From Wurfbainia villosa (taxonomy: Eukaryota > Streptophyta > Magnoliopsida > Zingiberales > Zingiberaceae), in assembly GCA_025175895.1 (NCBI GenBank), contig CM045989.1:23429928-23493927 (forward strand): 64,000 bases of DNA, written 5' to 3'. Below, in pieces: positions 22,143 through 33,171 of this stretch (positions are counted from its first letter, which is position 1; each line of letters opens with the position of its first letter). The translations under genes were made by a program, and so were the position numbers. The notes under the pieces were generated by a model, which worked only from the letters and a program-made list of their open reading frames with translations, made no database searches and had not been told where the DNA came from.

Positions 22143-22500
22143 AGAGACATCTCAATGGTAGCATAAAGACCTTCATTGCTTTTATTTTACTCAATTTGAA
22201 ACGTCAGCTATAATGCTGCCGTTTTACTTTTATTGCTTTGATTCGAAACGCCAACTATAATGCTGCCATTTCGCTTTTATTGTCTTGATTCAAAACGTCA
22301 ACCATAATGTTGATGTTTCGTTTGATCTACCATTAATTTCTGACTATTACCGTCAACGTTTTAATGCGAACGTTACACATCTAGATAAGAAAAATGACAG
22401 AACGTCTTCTCCATTCTTCCATCATCTTATCATTCATCGAATTTGGAAGGATGACAAAACATTTTCTCCATCCTTCATCCTTTTATTCAAATTTCGAACA

Positions 22501-23150
22501 CACCCTTTGGGTGGTCAACTAAAAACTCTTATAGCTGATTGTCCACGCCTCTAGTCAATTAAAATTGGAATCCAGTAGGTTGTTACCCAAATAAAAGCAT
22601 TTTGCTCTTTGAACCTTGCGTTGGTGCTTTAGTCAGCTCCCCAAATCGACTAAACTATCTATTTGATTGGATTTAACCCTCTATTCAACTCCAATCGACT
22701 GAAACTCATCGAAGGTCCTTCCTTCACTTTGCTTATCTCCTGTGGCTACATAAGGTTCTAAGACCGAACTAAGCCACCAACTATAACTTAGGATAAGCAA
22801 TACCTGATTGATACCCAATCACATGCTTCACTCAACCCACTAGATAGCTTACTTTTACCAATCTAAACTCATTATCCCTAAATGATTAGCTAAACACATC
22901 ATCACCTCATCACCTCATCATGTTGTCCAAATGTATAATATCTTTACTCACATAATCTCTTGATCTCTCATGCCTTCGAATGTCCAATCTTGCTGATGTT
23001 TTGCGCCCTAGAGTTTAATTAACATCTTTGGTTCGTGAAAGCACCAAGCTCTATAAGCATATTCCATGTTATCCTTCATCTCATCTTCAAGTTCACCTTG
23101 TTATGAATCACCTAGAGTTCACCTTGCTAGGTTTTCAATCCCTTAGAGCA
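22501..23150. other. Unassigned sequence, possible SIRE-type LTR fragment
   Basis: No coding potential. A few motifs (AATCGACTGAAAC, TCGACTAAACTATC) recall the SIRE-A LTR, so a decayed reverse LTR fragment is possible. I cannot define its ends. Confidence 0.25.
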
Positions 23151-24077
23151 ACTCCAACCAATACACTGATACATCAAATATAGTGTAAAAATAACACCAA
23201 ATTATTCCAACCCATATACTAAATTTCCACACCAAAAATGGTGCAGCACGACACTATTCCTGCACCATCTTTGGTGCGGGGAAATCTTTTTTTAATCTTA
23301 TTATATTATATAATTAATAAAATCAAATATAATATATATTATTAAATATCATAAAAAAAATTGTAATTATTATTATTTTTGTGCTCATTATTTATAGTAA
23401 TATTAATTATTTATTATAAATTTAAATTAAGTGTATTTAATAGTATATTTTAATTTTATTATACATATTTATCAAGGTTTAATTTATTAAAAATTTAATT
23501 TTAATTTATTTAATATATTTTAATTATAATTACATTTATAAATTATACCACTAATTTGATAAAAAAATACAATAAAATATTAAAATTTTTGTTATGCATA
23601 AATGTAAAATACATTACCTATTATATTGACATACAAAATAAAAATAATAATGACACTAAATCAAAATATTATTAATAAAAACGTGAGTAACACTAAATCT
23701 AATAAACAACTACAAATAAAACGATACTAATATAATACAGATAAACTTTAAATTACTTCAATAATATTATAATACTAATATTCAGAAAAATCATTCTCTA
23801 TTCCTCTAAAATAATTACGAAATTGACCGAAAACATTTGCAGGATTCTGAGATTCTTGATCTTCACCTTATTGATCGAGTTGTGATCCTTCTCCTTGTAT
23901 TAGAGATGATTGAGATCCTTCGGCTTGATATGCAACTGGATGAGATTCCTGGGCTTGCATTCTCTTTTGTATAATTTTAATTTGTACATTGCGAATATAT
24001 TCATGTATCATCGAGTCATAGATTGAGTTTAAATTTTTGAACAAAATTTTTGTTTCTTCCTTGTAAATCACAGTATC
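23150..24077 (-). other. AT-rich sequence, possible DNA-transposon remnant
   Basis: Starts AGAGCAACTCCAACC near 23152, a phrase often seen at the ends of small plant DNA transposons. An inverted pair (ACCAAAAATGGTGCA...TGCACCATCTTTGGT) lies near 23230-23275, followed by very AT-rich DNA. A 71-residue minus-strand frame (24083-23868) has a glutamine-rich tail that I do not recognise; it could be the end of a transposon protein. The solo LTR at 24083 interrupts the start of this frame. Confidence 0.3.
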
Positions 24078-24082
24078 TGTCA
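24078..24082. repeat. Target site duplication TGTCA, left copy
   Basis: TGTCA directly before the solo LTR and again at 25102-25106 directly after it. Confidence 0.9.
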
Positions 24083-25101
24083 TGTTGGATCGAGTAAACG
24101 CTAGAGGGGGGGGGGGTGAATAGCGTTTGGAAATCTTTTCTTTTCGTCGATTAAAATCAAAGTATGCAGTGGAAAACTCAAATACAAAATAAGAAAGACA
24201 ACTTTGTTTTTACTTGGTTCACAACTAAACGGTTGCTAGTCTAAGGCCCTGCGATCCTAGATCGCTTCCGAAGGACAATCTACCAAAAGGTCTCTTCCTC
24301 GTTAGAGGTAAGAGACAACGATTATCTCTCCTCTTAGCAATTAAAAACACAAGTATAAGAATAAGAACAACTATAGAAAAAGCTACCGACTTAAGGATGC
24401 GAAGTTGTGTGTTGTCGGCGTTACGACGGTGTCGTATTATCGAAGAAAGCTTGGATTCGTCGGAGCACTTTGGGAGCCTTTTTAGATGAACAAAAGAGGT
24501 GAAATGCTTCATCTTTTATAGCCCTTTGAGCCCTAGCTCGTTGAGATCCAGATCTGGGTCAAAACTCCACCTCTCTCCACTTTGAATGGATCTTATCTCG
24601 ACTCTCCTCGAAGTGATCAGCGTGACCGGTGATCGATTCCCTACATCGATCGGTGATGGTAGGTCAATCGATCATTAGCCTCCGATCATTGTCGACGATC
24701 GCTCACCGCAATACAAGGTTAACACGAATAGTTCCTTACCATCCGACCTCGACCTAGACCTTCTTTCGGAAGTCTTAATCGGATCGCCGCCTATGGTTGT
24801 CCCCATATGGAGGACATGACCTTACTATCACTCCGCACTCGGTGCTTACCTTTGGTCCTCCTTACCTGTCGCTTAGCTTCCGGCCACCACTGAGGTTTCT
24901 CGACTCCCCGAGGTTCTCCTGATGTCACCCGACCACTGAGGTTTCTCGTCCCAAGATTCTTCTGGTGTCGTTGACCTTAGCACAACTTAATACACTACTT
25001 GCACACTCAACACGATATATGAGATAACAATAATGACTTAACTTTGAACCTTTGCCATTATCAAAACCTAGGTTCGATTATTTAGTGCCCCTGCATGAAC
25101 A
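24083..25101 (-). mobile_element. Solo SIRE/Maximus-type LTR (1019 bp), reverse
   Basis: On the minus strand it starts TGTTCATGCAGGGGCAC and ends CTATTCACC...GATCCAACA. It aligns with the SIRE-A LTRs (27666-28922, 35302-36396) including TATA box (plus 24513-24521), the palindrome-rich block (24617-24700) and the ends. Perfect TGTCA duplications and no internal sequence make it a solo LTR. Confidence 0.92.
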
Positions 25102-25137
25102 TGTCATTTCTGTAGTAGCAGCGTATCTGCCATTTCT

Positions 25138-25675
25138 GTGAACTTTCCTATTCTATGATAGCTTTCTAGTGTGAGTTTGATTCGTCGTGAACAATCAGTG
25201 CTTGATTGTGTCCACGGTTCTCTTCGTTGTATCCTGGGAGATAAACGTCCGACGAAATCTCGGAAGCACGGTTGGAGGAGGACGAATATGTTTTAAGGAC
25301 ACTGTGTGTTACACAGGCCTCAACGCTAGTTTCTCAATCAGATCCTAAGCACCTACAAGTGCTCGGACTCGACACTCGGCTTCTCCCACTCTGCTCGGCG
25401 CTTTCCCCAGCATGAGAAGCGCTCGGCCTCGACGGACTGCTTCTCCTACTCGGCTCGGCAACATTTCTCGAGCACTAGAAGCGCTCGGCCTCGACGGATT
25501 ACTTCTCCTATTTGACTCGATGGCATTTCTCGAGCACTAGAAGCACTCGACCTTGACGGACTGCTTCTCCTACTCGGCTTGGCAGCATTTCCCGAGCACT
25601 AGAAGCACTCGACCTCGACGAACTGCTTCTCCTACTCAGCTCGGAAGCATTTCTTGAGCACTAAAAGCGCTCGAC
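25138..25675 (+). mobile_element. Tork-3 5' LTR, left part
   Basis: Matches 40996-41370 of the 3' LTR (TTTCCTATTCTATGATAGC, then the leader). It contains about 4.5 units of a 62-bp repeat (GAAGCGCTCGGCCTCGACGG at 25416, 25478 and onwards), while the 3' LTR has only about 1.5. Confidence 0.85.
25416..25675. repeat. 62-bp tandem repeat in Tork-3 5' LTR
   Basis: Units start with GAAGCGCTCGG or GAAGCACTCGA at about 25416, 25478, 25540, 25602 and 25664. Confidence 0.9.
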
Positions 25676-27252
25676 CATTAGAGATCATATGTATCATATT
25701 TCATAAATAACATACAAGGTTTGCTTATTATATTATTTCTTATATGTGCTATATGAATAATATAATAGTATCCTTGAATAGTAGGTTCAGGTTTACAGCA
25801 TATCAATTGGTTGAATTAATAGTGAAAGTCTATATATATATATATATATATAATACTACTCTTAACTATTCCTAGTCGAGTATTAATATGCAAGGACAAT
25901 ATTAATGTGCAGAGATTAGCATGTAGGTCAATTGATGACTTAATCTCACAAGTCATAGATATGTGATATCAAGTTGATATATGAGTACATATTAAAGACT
26001 ATGTACTGAATTGACCCACTATGAGAATGTTTCATGGATCGTTATATGAGTGTCATAAACATTCTCATGTGACTATTTGTATGAATAATCCTTAGACCTG
26101 AAGTCACTATGGTTCCCTACATAATGAGTTGTATACTTTAGCTTCGTCAAATGTCACCCATAACAGGGTGACTATAAAGGCAATCACTGGGTATGCAATA
26201 AGTTATGCAAAGGGATGTGAGTAATGTAGATGAGATCTATCCCTTCCATGTAATGGAAGTGATATCTATGGGCCCCTTGATAGAGTAGGACTGCTAAAAT
26301 GCATGGTCATGCTCAAATAAGTCAATATGAGATATTAAGCTTATTTGGTTGAGTAGTCTACTTGGAGAGTAAGAAACTCATGATTGATAAGAGGATGACA
26401 CAGTCTATGTCTCCTTGATCAATTTAGATATCAAGGATAAAAGGAATGAGTCATACACGATAGTAGTCACGGAAAAGTTATGTCGGATCTCGACATTCTC
26501 GTCACTTGAGTAGTAATGATGTATTGTTAGATGCCGCTCATTGCTTATGTCTCTAAAAGGGTTTTAGAAATATTGCCAATGTTACGAGAACCTATTGAGT
26601 CACACACTTAAGATATGTAAGTTGGAGATGACTCATGTAATGAGCCATCACATCGATCGAGCCCAATGTAGATTAGACTCAACGAGTGACTCAGTGGGAC
26701 TCAGTATATCTAATGAATCGGACTCGCCGTACCTGCCAAATTCGGATTGAATAGGACTCAAGGTATACCCAATGAATCGACTTTGTTAGACTTAAGTCAA
26801 ATTCGGATCGAAGTATGACTCAGTATACTGAATCAATAGATGGAATTAATGAGTTATTAATTCTATGGAAACCAAGAGTCACAAACCCTTCATATTCAAT
26901 GGTTGAATATAAAAGGGATTTGATGAGACTTTGGGATGTGTGTGTTTTTCGTGTGATCTTTCTCTTCTTCTACCTTCTTAGCCGAACCAACCTTGTGGCT
27001 AGCACCACAGTTTGGTTCCTCTTCATCTCACGGTTCGTGTGGATACCGTGGAGGCGTGGACATATTGACCGCGCTGAGATCTGGACACCTTGAACGCAAG
27101 TGTTGCTGACGAGATAGCGAAGGGCACGCATCGAAGGTAACTACGATTCTCATAGGATAGAATCGATTAAATGAGTATGGTTTTCGCATGGATTTCTAGA
27201 GGGATCTTATTTTTCCGCTGCTTAGTGCTTGTAAAATATTTCCGAGCGCGCA
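25676..27252 (+). mobile_element. Divergent Angela-type LTR inside Tork-3 5' LTR
   Basis: From ATGTATCATATTTCATAA (25690) it aligns with the Angela LTR at 1917-3599, including CATGAGAATGTTTCAT, the TATGACGGAAGTGATATC-like stretch and the CGAAGGGCACGCATCGAAGG end region. Divergence is much greater than between the two full Angela LTRs. The first about 40 bp of the LTR are not recognisable and no target duplication is clear, so both ends are approximate. A TA microsatellite lies at 25832-25853. Confidence 0.75.
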
Positions 27253-27601
27253 TGGATTCCCTACACGGTCTACCTGAACCGAACTTCCCAAGCACCTCTC
27301 CTATTTCCAAGCTCCTCTTGGTGCTCGGCTCTGAAGTGAGCGGCTCAGCAGTGCTCGACTCCTTTGCTTCTAAGTCAGATCCGAGCATAATGGTACTCGG
27401 CTTCTTAACTTCTCAGTCGGGAGCAACGGTGCTCGGTCTCTGGTGCTCGAGACTTCCACTCCTAAGTAGGACTCAAGAAAGGTGTTTGGTCCTAGATGCT
27501 CAGCGACCTTTGATTCTCAGTCGGATCTAAGAGTTCAGTGCTCGGCGTCATCTCGACAGAAGATAAGTTTTTAGGTTTTTACTCTATAATTTGTAATAAC
27601 A
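27253..27601 (+). mobile_element. Tork-3 5' LTR, right part
   Basis: Resumes the LTR (GTCTACCTGAACC...; compare 41388-41720) and ends ATAATTTGTAATAACA at 27601. The frame at 27171-27530 lies across this repeat-rich segment and is not a gene. Confidence 0.82.
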
Positions 27602-27665
27602 AACTTAAAACAGATTCTCATAGTCTGTTGAGATAACCACTGAATAAGTCAATAGTAGAGCCTAC
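27602..27665 (+). pseudogene. Tork-3 leader and gag N-terminus (start codon lost)
   Basis: AACTTAAAAC directly after the LTR matches the Tork-2 leader (minus strand from 21116). The Tork-2 gag start (GAGATGGTCACGAC) corresponds here to GAGATAACCACTG, so ATG has become ATA. The frame is interrupted at 27665 by the SIRE-A element and continues at 36402. The last five bases CCTAC are the target duplication. Confidence 0.78.
27661..27665. repeat. Target site duplication CCTAC, left copy (SIRE-A)
   Basis: CCTAC before TGTAGGATC (27666) and again at 36397-36401 after CCAACA (36396). Confidence 0.93.
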
Positions 27666-27810
27666 TGTAGGATCGAGTAACATTAGAGGGGGAGGTGAAT
27701 AGCGTTCGAAAAAGTTTTTCTTTTCTTCGAGTTAAAACCAAAGTATGCAGCGGCATAATAAAATATAAAACACAAGAAACAAATTTGTTTTTACTTGGTT
27801 CACAACCAAT

Positions 27811-27830
27811 CGGTTGTTTCCGATGGGTAA
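27811..27830. repeat. 20-bp target site duplication of the SINE, left copy
   Basis: Twenty identical bases (CGGTTG...GGGTAA) occur here and at 28006-28025, bracketing the SINE. This length is typical of LINE-mediated insertion. Confidence 0.95.
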
Positions 27831-28005
27831 AAAAAAAAAAAAACTATAACCCGGTGCACGAAGCTCCCGCCACGCAGGGTACCGGAGAAGAAATCCATTG
27901 TACGCAGTCTTACCTTGCTTTTTTGCAAGAGACTGTTTCCAGGATTTGAACCCGTGACCTTTTGTTCACAAGGAAACAACTTTACCATTATGCCAAGACT
28001 CCCAT
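27831..28005 (-). mobile_element. Au-type SINE (175 bp), reverse
   Basis: On the minus strand it begins GATGGGAGTCTTGGC, has RNA polymerase III box A (GGCATAATGGT, plus 27984-27994) and box B (GGTTCAAATCC, plus 27942-27952), then body motifs GACTGCGTACAAT and GGGAGCTTCGTGCACCGGG, and ends in a T-run (plus-strand A-run from 27829). These are hallmarks of the plant Au SINE family as I know it. The perfect 20-bp duplication suggests recent insertion. It encodes no protein and depends on LINE reverse transcriptase. Confidence 0.93.
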
Positions 28006-28298
28006 CGGTTGTTTCCGATGGGTAATTCACTAAAAAGGTCTCTTCCTCGTTGTAGATAAGAGACAAACGAAAGGTACAAAGAATGTAGAGGATGAGATAA
28101 CACTCCTACCCCTCCTCTTAGCAATTTAAAAGCACAAAGAATAAGAGAAATATTAACTAAACAAAACACTACCGACTTAAGTAGATGAATTGTTGAAGCA
28201 CGGTCGGCGTAACGGCGTTGTTGTGTAATGGAGAGCACTTGGATCGATGGAGCAATTAGGAAGCCTTTCAAGTTAATGAAAATTAGTGATTTGCCTCT

Positions 28299-28308
28299 CC
28301 TTTTATAG
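28299..28308 (-). promoter_or_regulatory. TATA box, SIRE-A 3' LTR
   Basis: Minus-strand CTATAAAAGG; matches 35771-35780 in the other LTR. An AGTCGACTG-type block (28420-28490) lies about 110 bp upstream. Confidence 0.65.
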
Positions 28309-28922
28309 CCTTTTGAACCCCATCTCGTTGAGATCCATATCTGGGTCAAACATCCACATCACCCCTCCTTTGGTGGATCTTATCTTGACTCTCCTCGAAG
28401 TGATCAGCTTGATTAGCAATCGATTGATGCCATACAGCAGTCGAATGATGGTAGTTCAGTCGACTGTCATTTACCTCCAGTCGACTGATGGCTTGATAAA
28501 TCACCTACAATACATGGTTAGCACAAGAAACTTTATCGATAATAAATCCGACGGTCCTGTACCGTTCGATCTCGACTTAGACCTTCCTCCGGAAGTCTTA
28601 GTCGGATCGTCGCCTACGACCATCCCCGTACGGAGGACATCCTTACCATCACTCCACACCCGGAACTTACCTTTGGTCCTTCTGACCTTTCGCTTAGCTT
28701 CCGGTCACCACCGAGGTTCCTCGACTTCCCGAGGTTCTCCTGGTGTCACCCAACCACCGAGGTTTCTCGTCCCGAGATTCTCCTGGCTTTGTTGACCTTA
28801 GAAAAGCTTAATACATTACCTGCACAGTCAACACAACATATGAGATAACAAGAATGACTTAACTTTGAATCTTTGCCATCATCAAAATCTAGGTTCGATT
28901 ATCTGGTGCCCCTGCACCAATA

Positions 28923-28938
28923 ATCTCCCCTTTTTTAT
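28923..28938 (-). promoter_or_regulatory. Polypurine tract (SIRE-A)
   Basis: Minus-strand ATAAAAAAGGGGAGAT directly before the 3' LTR start. Confidence 0.88.
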
Positions 28939-29726
28939 ATATGGCAAACCAATTCAAAGTTAAGAAAATAGTAAGCATTAAACAACTTGTTTACTCTCAA
29001 GGTTATCTCCCCCTTAACCCTAGGTGAGTTTTGAAAAACTAAGTTCGATGGATTTTTCGAAGAAAAAGTTGACCTTTTCTTCCCCTTACATTTTCCCCCC
29101 TTTAACCTTTTCTCCTCCTTTGTCATATATCAAAAATGGTTTTATGAGGGTTGCATTCTTAAAGTTAATGTGTTAATCGTATATGTAAAAGAAGAGAAAC
29201 TTTAATAACTTTTTGAAAGAGCATTATTAAATCAAATGAAAGAAGAAATGAGTCCAAGCATGTCCCCATTTTATAAAATAATAGTTTTAACATAACTCAT
29301 CTAATAAGAATGTGCAACTCTGTTTGACTCAATTGATATAAGATAATAATAAGTCTTGATTAGAGTTGGTTATTTTGAAAAATTATACTCCATGATTCAT
29401 ATTGATGCACTTATTCTACATCTGGAATCAGGAGTAATATCCTAACATCTTATGCCCATCTACGTGGCTCAGTACACAATCACATTTAACCTATGTGTTG
29501 TGAGATACGTTGGCTTCTTAAAACTATAGGTTCATGCTTTCTAAGGTAAGACAATCTAGTTCCATGTTGCAAAAAAAGATAGATAATAAGTAAAGATAGG
29601 TCCTACTCTACTATGCACATTCTTAATTTTCGTCTAAGCAGACTGAACTCTACTTCAGGTAATGATTTGGTAAAAATGTCCACTAGGTTCAATTTTGATT
29701 CTACGTATTCAAGTGTTACATTCTCA
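28939..29726 (-). mobile_element. SIRE-A post-pol region
   Basis: About 790 bp between RNase H and the polypurine tract. Some SIRE elements carry an env-like frame here; none is visible. AT-rich, with only short frames. Confidence 0.6.
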
Positions 29727-30319
29727 TTAGCTACATGTTCTCTTATAAAATGGTGTTTTACTTCTATGTTTAGTTCTAGAATGATATATAGGATTTTTAG
29801 TTAAGTTAATTGAGCTAATATTATCAATCATGATTTTAGTATTACTAAAGCTTGGTTGAAAGTCTTTTAGAGTGTGCTTCATCCAAAGAAGTTGAGCTAC
29901 ACGCTCACCCATGGCTACGTATTTGGCTTCGGTAGTAGGCAAAGCAACACAATTTTGTTTTCTGCTACACCAGCTGACTAGACTTATCCTAGGAGTTGAC
30001 AACAACCACTTGTACTCTTCCTATCGAGTTTACTACCGGTATAATCTGAGTTAGAGTAGCCGATTAGTTCGAACTCACTTGACTTTTGGTACCAGATTCC
30101 TACATTTTGTGTTCCTTTTATGTATTTAAAGATTCTTTTAACTAAGGTTAGGTGTGATTCTTTGGCACAAGACTGAAATCTTGCACACATACTTACTGCA
30201 AAGAGTATATCAGATCGGCTTATTGTTAAGTACAGAAGGCTACCTATTGCACTCCTATAGTATTTTAAATCTATAGTTTTTCCTTCTAAGTCTTCTCTAA
30301 TGTTTACAGTGGTTGCCAT
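29727..30319 (-). pseudogene. SIRE-A reverse transcriptase end and RNase H
   Basis: Minus strand, two frames. 30319-29984 reads YRSAIGSLLYLTISRSDILFAV and continues to SDYTGSKLDRKSTSG; after a frame change, 30005-29727 reads SWCSRKQNCVALPTTEAKYVA, then MIDNISSINLTKNPIYHSRTKH, the Copia RNase H C-terminus. One frameshift near 29990 separates them. Activity would be removal of the RNA strand during cDNA synthesis. Confidence 0.9.
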
Positions 30320-30400
30320 AGGTGTACTAATTTCTTTAGCATTTTACATACCAAATTTACTAATTAACTCCTTAGCGTATTTATGTTGATGTATGTAGAT

Positions 30401-31069
30401 TCATTCTCTTGTTTGTTTTATTTGTAATCCTAAGAAGAAAGTGAGTTCACTTACTAAACTCATCTCAAACTCACTTTCCATTAGAGAAATGAACTCGTTT
30501 AGAAGTGTTGTGTTTGTTGTCCCAAAAATTATATCATCTACATAGATTTGTGCTATAAAAATATTTTTTCCTATGGTTTTTACAAATAAAGTTGGGTAAG
30601 CTACTCCTTGATTGAATTCTTTAGACTTGAGATAAATGGATAGCCTTTCATACCAAGCTCTAGGTGCTTGCTTTAATCCATATAAGACTTTTCTAAGTTT
30701 AAGCATATAGTTACGTTGATCTAAGCTTTCAAATCCTGATGGTTGGCTAACATAGACTTCCGTTTTGATAAATCCATTTAGAAACGCTGACTTGATATCC
30801 ATTTGAAACAATTTAAATCCTCGATATGCAGCGTAGGCTAATAGCATTCTAATTGATTCAAGTACGGGTGCATATGTTTCATCATAATCCAATCCCTCTA
30901 CTTGACTAAACCCTTTAGCTACCAAACTAGATTTGTTCCTTATAACTTCACCTTTGTCATCAAGTTTATTCTGAAATATCCACCTTATTCCAATAATTGT
31001 TTTTCCTTTAAGTGGGGGTACTAATTCCCAAACTTGACTCCTAGTGAATTGAGCTAACTCTTTTTGCAT
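30401..31069 (-). pseudogene. SIRE-A reverse transcriptase
   Basis: A 222-residue open frame on the minus strand. It contains WELVPPLKGKTIIGIRWIFQNK near the start, KGFSQVEGLDYDETYAPVLE, MDIKSAFLNGFIKTEVYV, YGLKQAPRAWYERL and the active site YVDDIIFG at residues 176-183. The catalytic aspartates are all present. It ends at TAG/TGA-type decay after GLQIKQTRE, and the rest of the domain continues at 30319. This is the best-kept polymerase in the window, yet still separated from the other pol domains by stops. Confidence 0.92.
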
Positions 31070-32210
31070 AGTAATGATCCAATCTGGGCCAGAAGAGCTT
31101 GCTCTATGATTTCGGGTTCAATTTTATATATAAGTGAGATTTGACTTAGATTCCTATAGGTTGCTCTAGTTCGAACTCTTAAATTTGGATCACCTATCAC
31201 TTGGTCAATTGGATGATTAGCTTGTAGTCTAGATTGATTTGGATTAAGGTTTATACTAGATTCGTTTTGTGGGTTAGGTTCAGGACTAACATCATTTTCT
31301 AATTCTTTGTTATTCAATTTAATGTTTACTTTAGGTTTAGTAGACTTGTTTTCTTCATCAAACACTACATTAATGGTTTCTTCAATTTTTAAGGTTTCAT
31401 TGTTATATACCCTATAGGCTTTACTAGTAGTTGAATATCCTAGAAATGTGTCGGTAGTTGTTTTAGAGATAAATTTCCCCAAGTAGTCTTTTGTGTTTTG
31501 TATGTGTACCCTACATCCAAAGACTCTAAAGTATCTAATGTTAGGTAATTTTTTGTAATAAATTTTATAGGAAGTTTTTTGGTGTCGTTTAATTATTAAA
31601 GTTCTATTTTGAACATAGCATGTAGTATTGACTGCTTCTGCCCAAAACTTATTAAGTAGACTATATTCGTTTAGCATGGTCCTGGTAACTTCTTGTAGGG
31701 TTTTATTTTTCCGTTCAACTAACCCATTTTGTTGAGGGGTCCTAGGGCAAAAGAATTCATGGTGGTATCCGTTTTGATTACAAAAATCAGTAAACTTATG
31801 ACTCTCGAATTCTCTACCATGATCACTTCTAATTCTTTTAATCCTTAGGTTCTTTTCATTTTCTATTAGTTTACATAAATTAGTAAGTTGATCTAGGATT
31901 TCATTTTTATGTTTTAAGAATTTTATCCAAGTGAACCTAGAGTAGTCATCTACTATTACTAAGCAATATTGACTCCCGTTTAGTGACTTGGCTCAATGTG
32001 AGTCAAATAGGTCCAAGTGTAGGGGCTCAAGCATATTTTTAGTTCTTTCTTGATTAGTTAGTTTATGTGAAACTCTAATTAGTTTTCCTTGTTGACAAGC
32101 ATTACATATTTTATTTTCTAGGTTACCTAGTTTAGGTAGACCTATAACTAGACCATTACGACTTATTTCATGTATAAGTCTTGGATGGGAGTGGTCGAGT
32201 TATCGGTGCC
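31054..32210 (-). pseudogene. SIRE-A integrase (degenerate)
   Basis: Minus strand. The pre-integrase zinc-finger region follows ESWLWHRQLGHSHPR near 32200, then NKICNACQQGK. The core shows LHLDLFD (first Asp), VIVDDYSRFTW, a RSDHGREFES motif and TPQQNGLVERKNKTLQE (catalytic Glu). The open frame 31677-31054 covers the C-terminal part: KFWAEAVNTTCYVQNR, FRVFGCRVHI and FLGYSTTSKAYRVYN. A TGA near 31990 breaks the core. It would insert the cDNA copy. Confidence 0.88.
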
Positions 32211-32800
32211 ACAACCATGATTCCTTTTGTTGTGTCATTAGACACTTGGTTGAGGAGTTAGGTAGATTTATCGTGTAAATGTTATTATTCCTAATTCCCT
32301 TAAGTATAATTTTTGAGCAATCATTATTCTTAATTAAATATTCATTTGGCAAAAATATAATTTTATAACTATTATCACATAATTGACTAACACTTTGAAG
32401 ATTAAACTCGAAATTTTCAACTAATAAAACTTGGCGTATTATGAAGTTAGAGCTTAGCTCAATATCACTTGATCCGATGATTTTTAAGCATTTCATTGTT
32501 TCTGAAGGCTACCGATCCTTGGTTTTTGAATCTGAACTTTGTAAACTTCAGTCGATCTTCGGTCATATGTCAGGAGCACCCACTGTCCAACATCTATTGA
32601 TCCTACACATATAGTAGTTGGACCAGATATTGGAATTTTAAAATAAGTTGGAAATTTTTTAAACCTAAGATTCATCTCACCCTTTCTACATGATCAACCA
32701 TGTTATCCTTGGATGTTTTTGTGAGATGACTTCAATTTAACTTAGTTAAATTTAGTGATTTGAAGACTAATTAATCTTGGATTAGATTTGGATTTAACTT
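32200..32800 (-). pseudogene. SIRE-A protease region (degenerate)
   Basis: Minus strand. The frame 32496-32200 reads IIGSSDIELSSNFIIRQVLLVENFEFNLQSVSQLCDNSYKIIF, the C-terminal half of the Copia protease and linker. The active-site D-S/T-G motif expected upstream (about 32580-32600) reads QWVLLTYDRRSTE in the available frames and is not recognisable. Protease function is lost. Confidence 0.7.
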
Positions 32801-33171
32801 TTAGTTAGTTAAGTGAACCTTTCAAAAGATGACTTCCAGGTCATGGTGAGGAATAGAGGCCTTTTTTTATCGGAACAACGACCACTTCCTTAAACAAAGC
32901 CAATCTTAAGAAAATGTACATTTAATTCACTTTAGGGTTACATCCTGGTCTAACTAGTTTAGGATGTGGCGAGGTTGCTTCAGTTAGTTCCACTTAGCCA
33001 AGTACACCGAGCTGGATACTCCTTATCTAATCCGGATACACGAGACATTATTTTCCTAACGTACTATCATCTCACCGCATCTTGATACTATATTGTCAAG
33101 GTTGATTAATCATTGGTCATGTCTAACCGTTCTAAATTAAAAAAAAAACTAAGCATGTAAAGCTAGATTAA
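32801..33171 (-). mobile_element. SIRE-A gag-protease junction, unreadable
   Basis: Between gag and protease no frame is convincing. The plus-strand poly-A run near 33141-33150 and several indels suggest decay. Nothing else is recognised. Confidence 0.4.

Larger units (their letters stand above)
20209..22500 (-). mobile_element. Tork-like Copia element 2, 5' LTR and gag only
   Basis: Minus strand: LTR 22500-21117, short leader, gag from 21089, then the first residues before the protease active site, truncated at 20209 by SIRE-B. The order and sequence match Tork-3 (36402-37300). The rest of pol and the 3' LTR are missing. Confidence 0.85.
21117..22500 (-). mobile_element. Tork-2 5' LTR (1384 bp)
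   Basis: On the minus strand it starts TGTTCGAAATTTGAAT and ends GGAATTATC...CCTAACA (plus TGTTAGG at 21117). A TATA box lies at plus 22132-22142. From 21225 to 21870 it is filled with GC-rich repeats built on GCTCGG/CCGAGTG. Several overlapping ORFs in this region follow the repeat and have no protein homology I recognise. Confidence 0.82.
27666..28922 (-). mobile_element. SIRE-A 3' LTR (1257 bp including SINE)
   Basis: Pairs with the LTR at 35302-36396. On the minus strand it starts TATTGGTGCAGGGGCACC (normally TGTTGG) and ends GATCCTACA. It is longer than its partner because a SINE was inserted at 27831-28005; about 30 bp next to the SINE (GCTAGTCTAAGGCC... in the partner) are missing. 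A TATA box is at plus 28299-28308. Confidence 0.9.

Noticed and set aside
27811..28025. A tRNA gene suggested by box A and box B
   Set aside because: The sequence after box B is SINE body, not acceptor stem, and it has a 20-bp target duplication and T-tail.
28286..28795. A 169-residue ORF, the longest plus-strand frame near 28 kb
   Set aside because: It lies antisense to SIRE-A LTR transcription. The partner LTR version (35758-36159) diverges in frame and stops early, so it is not maintained.
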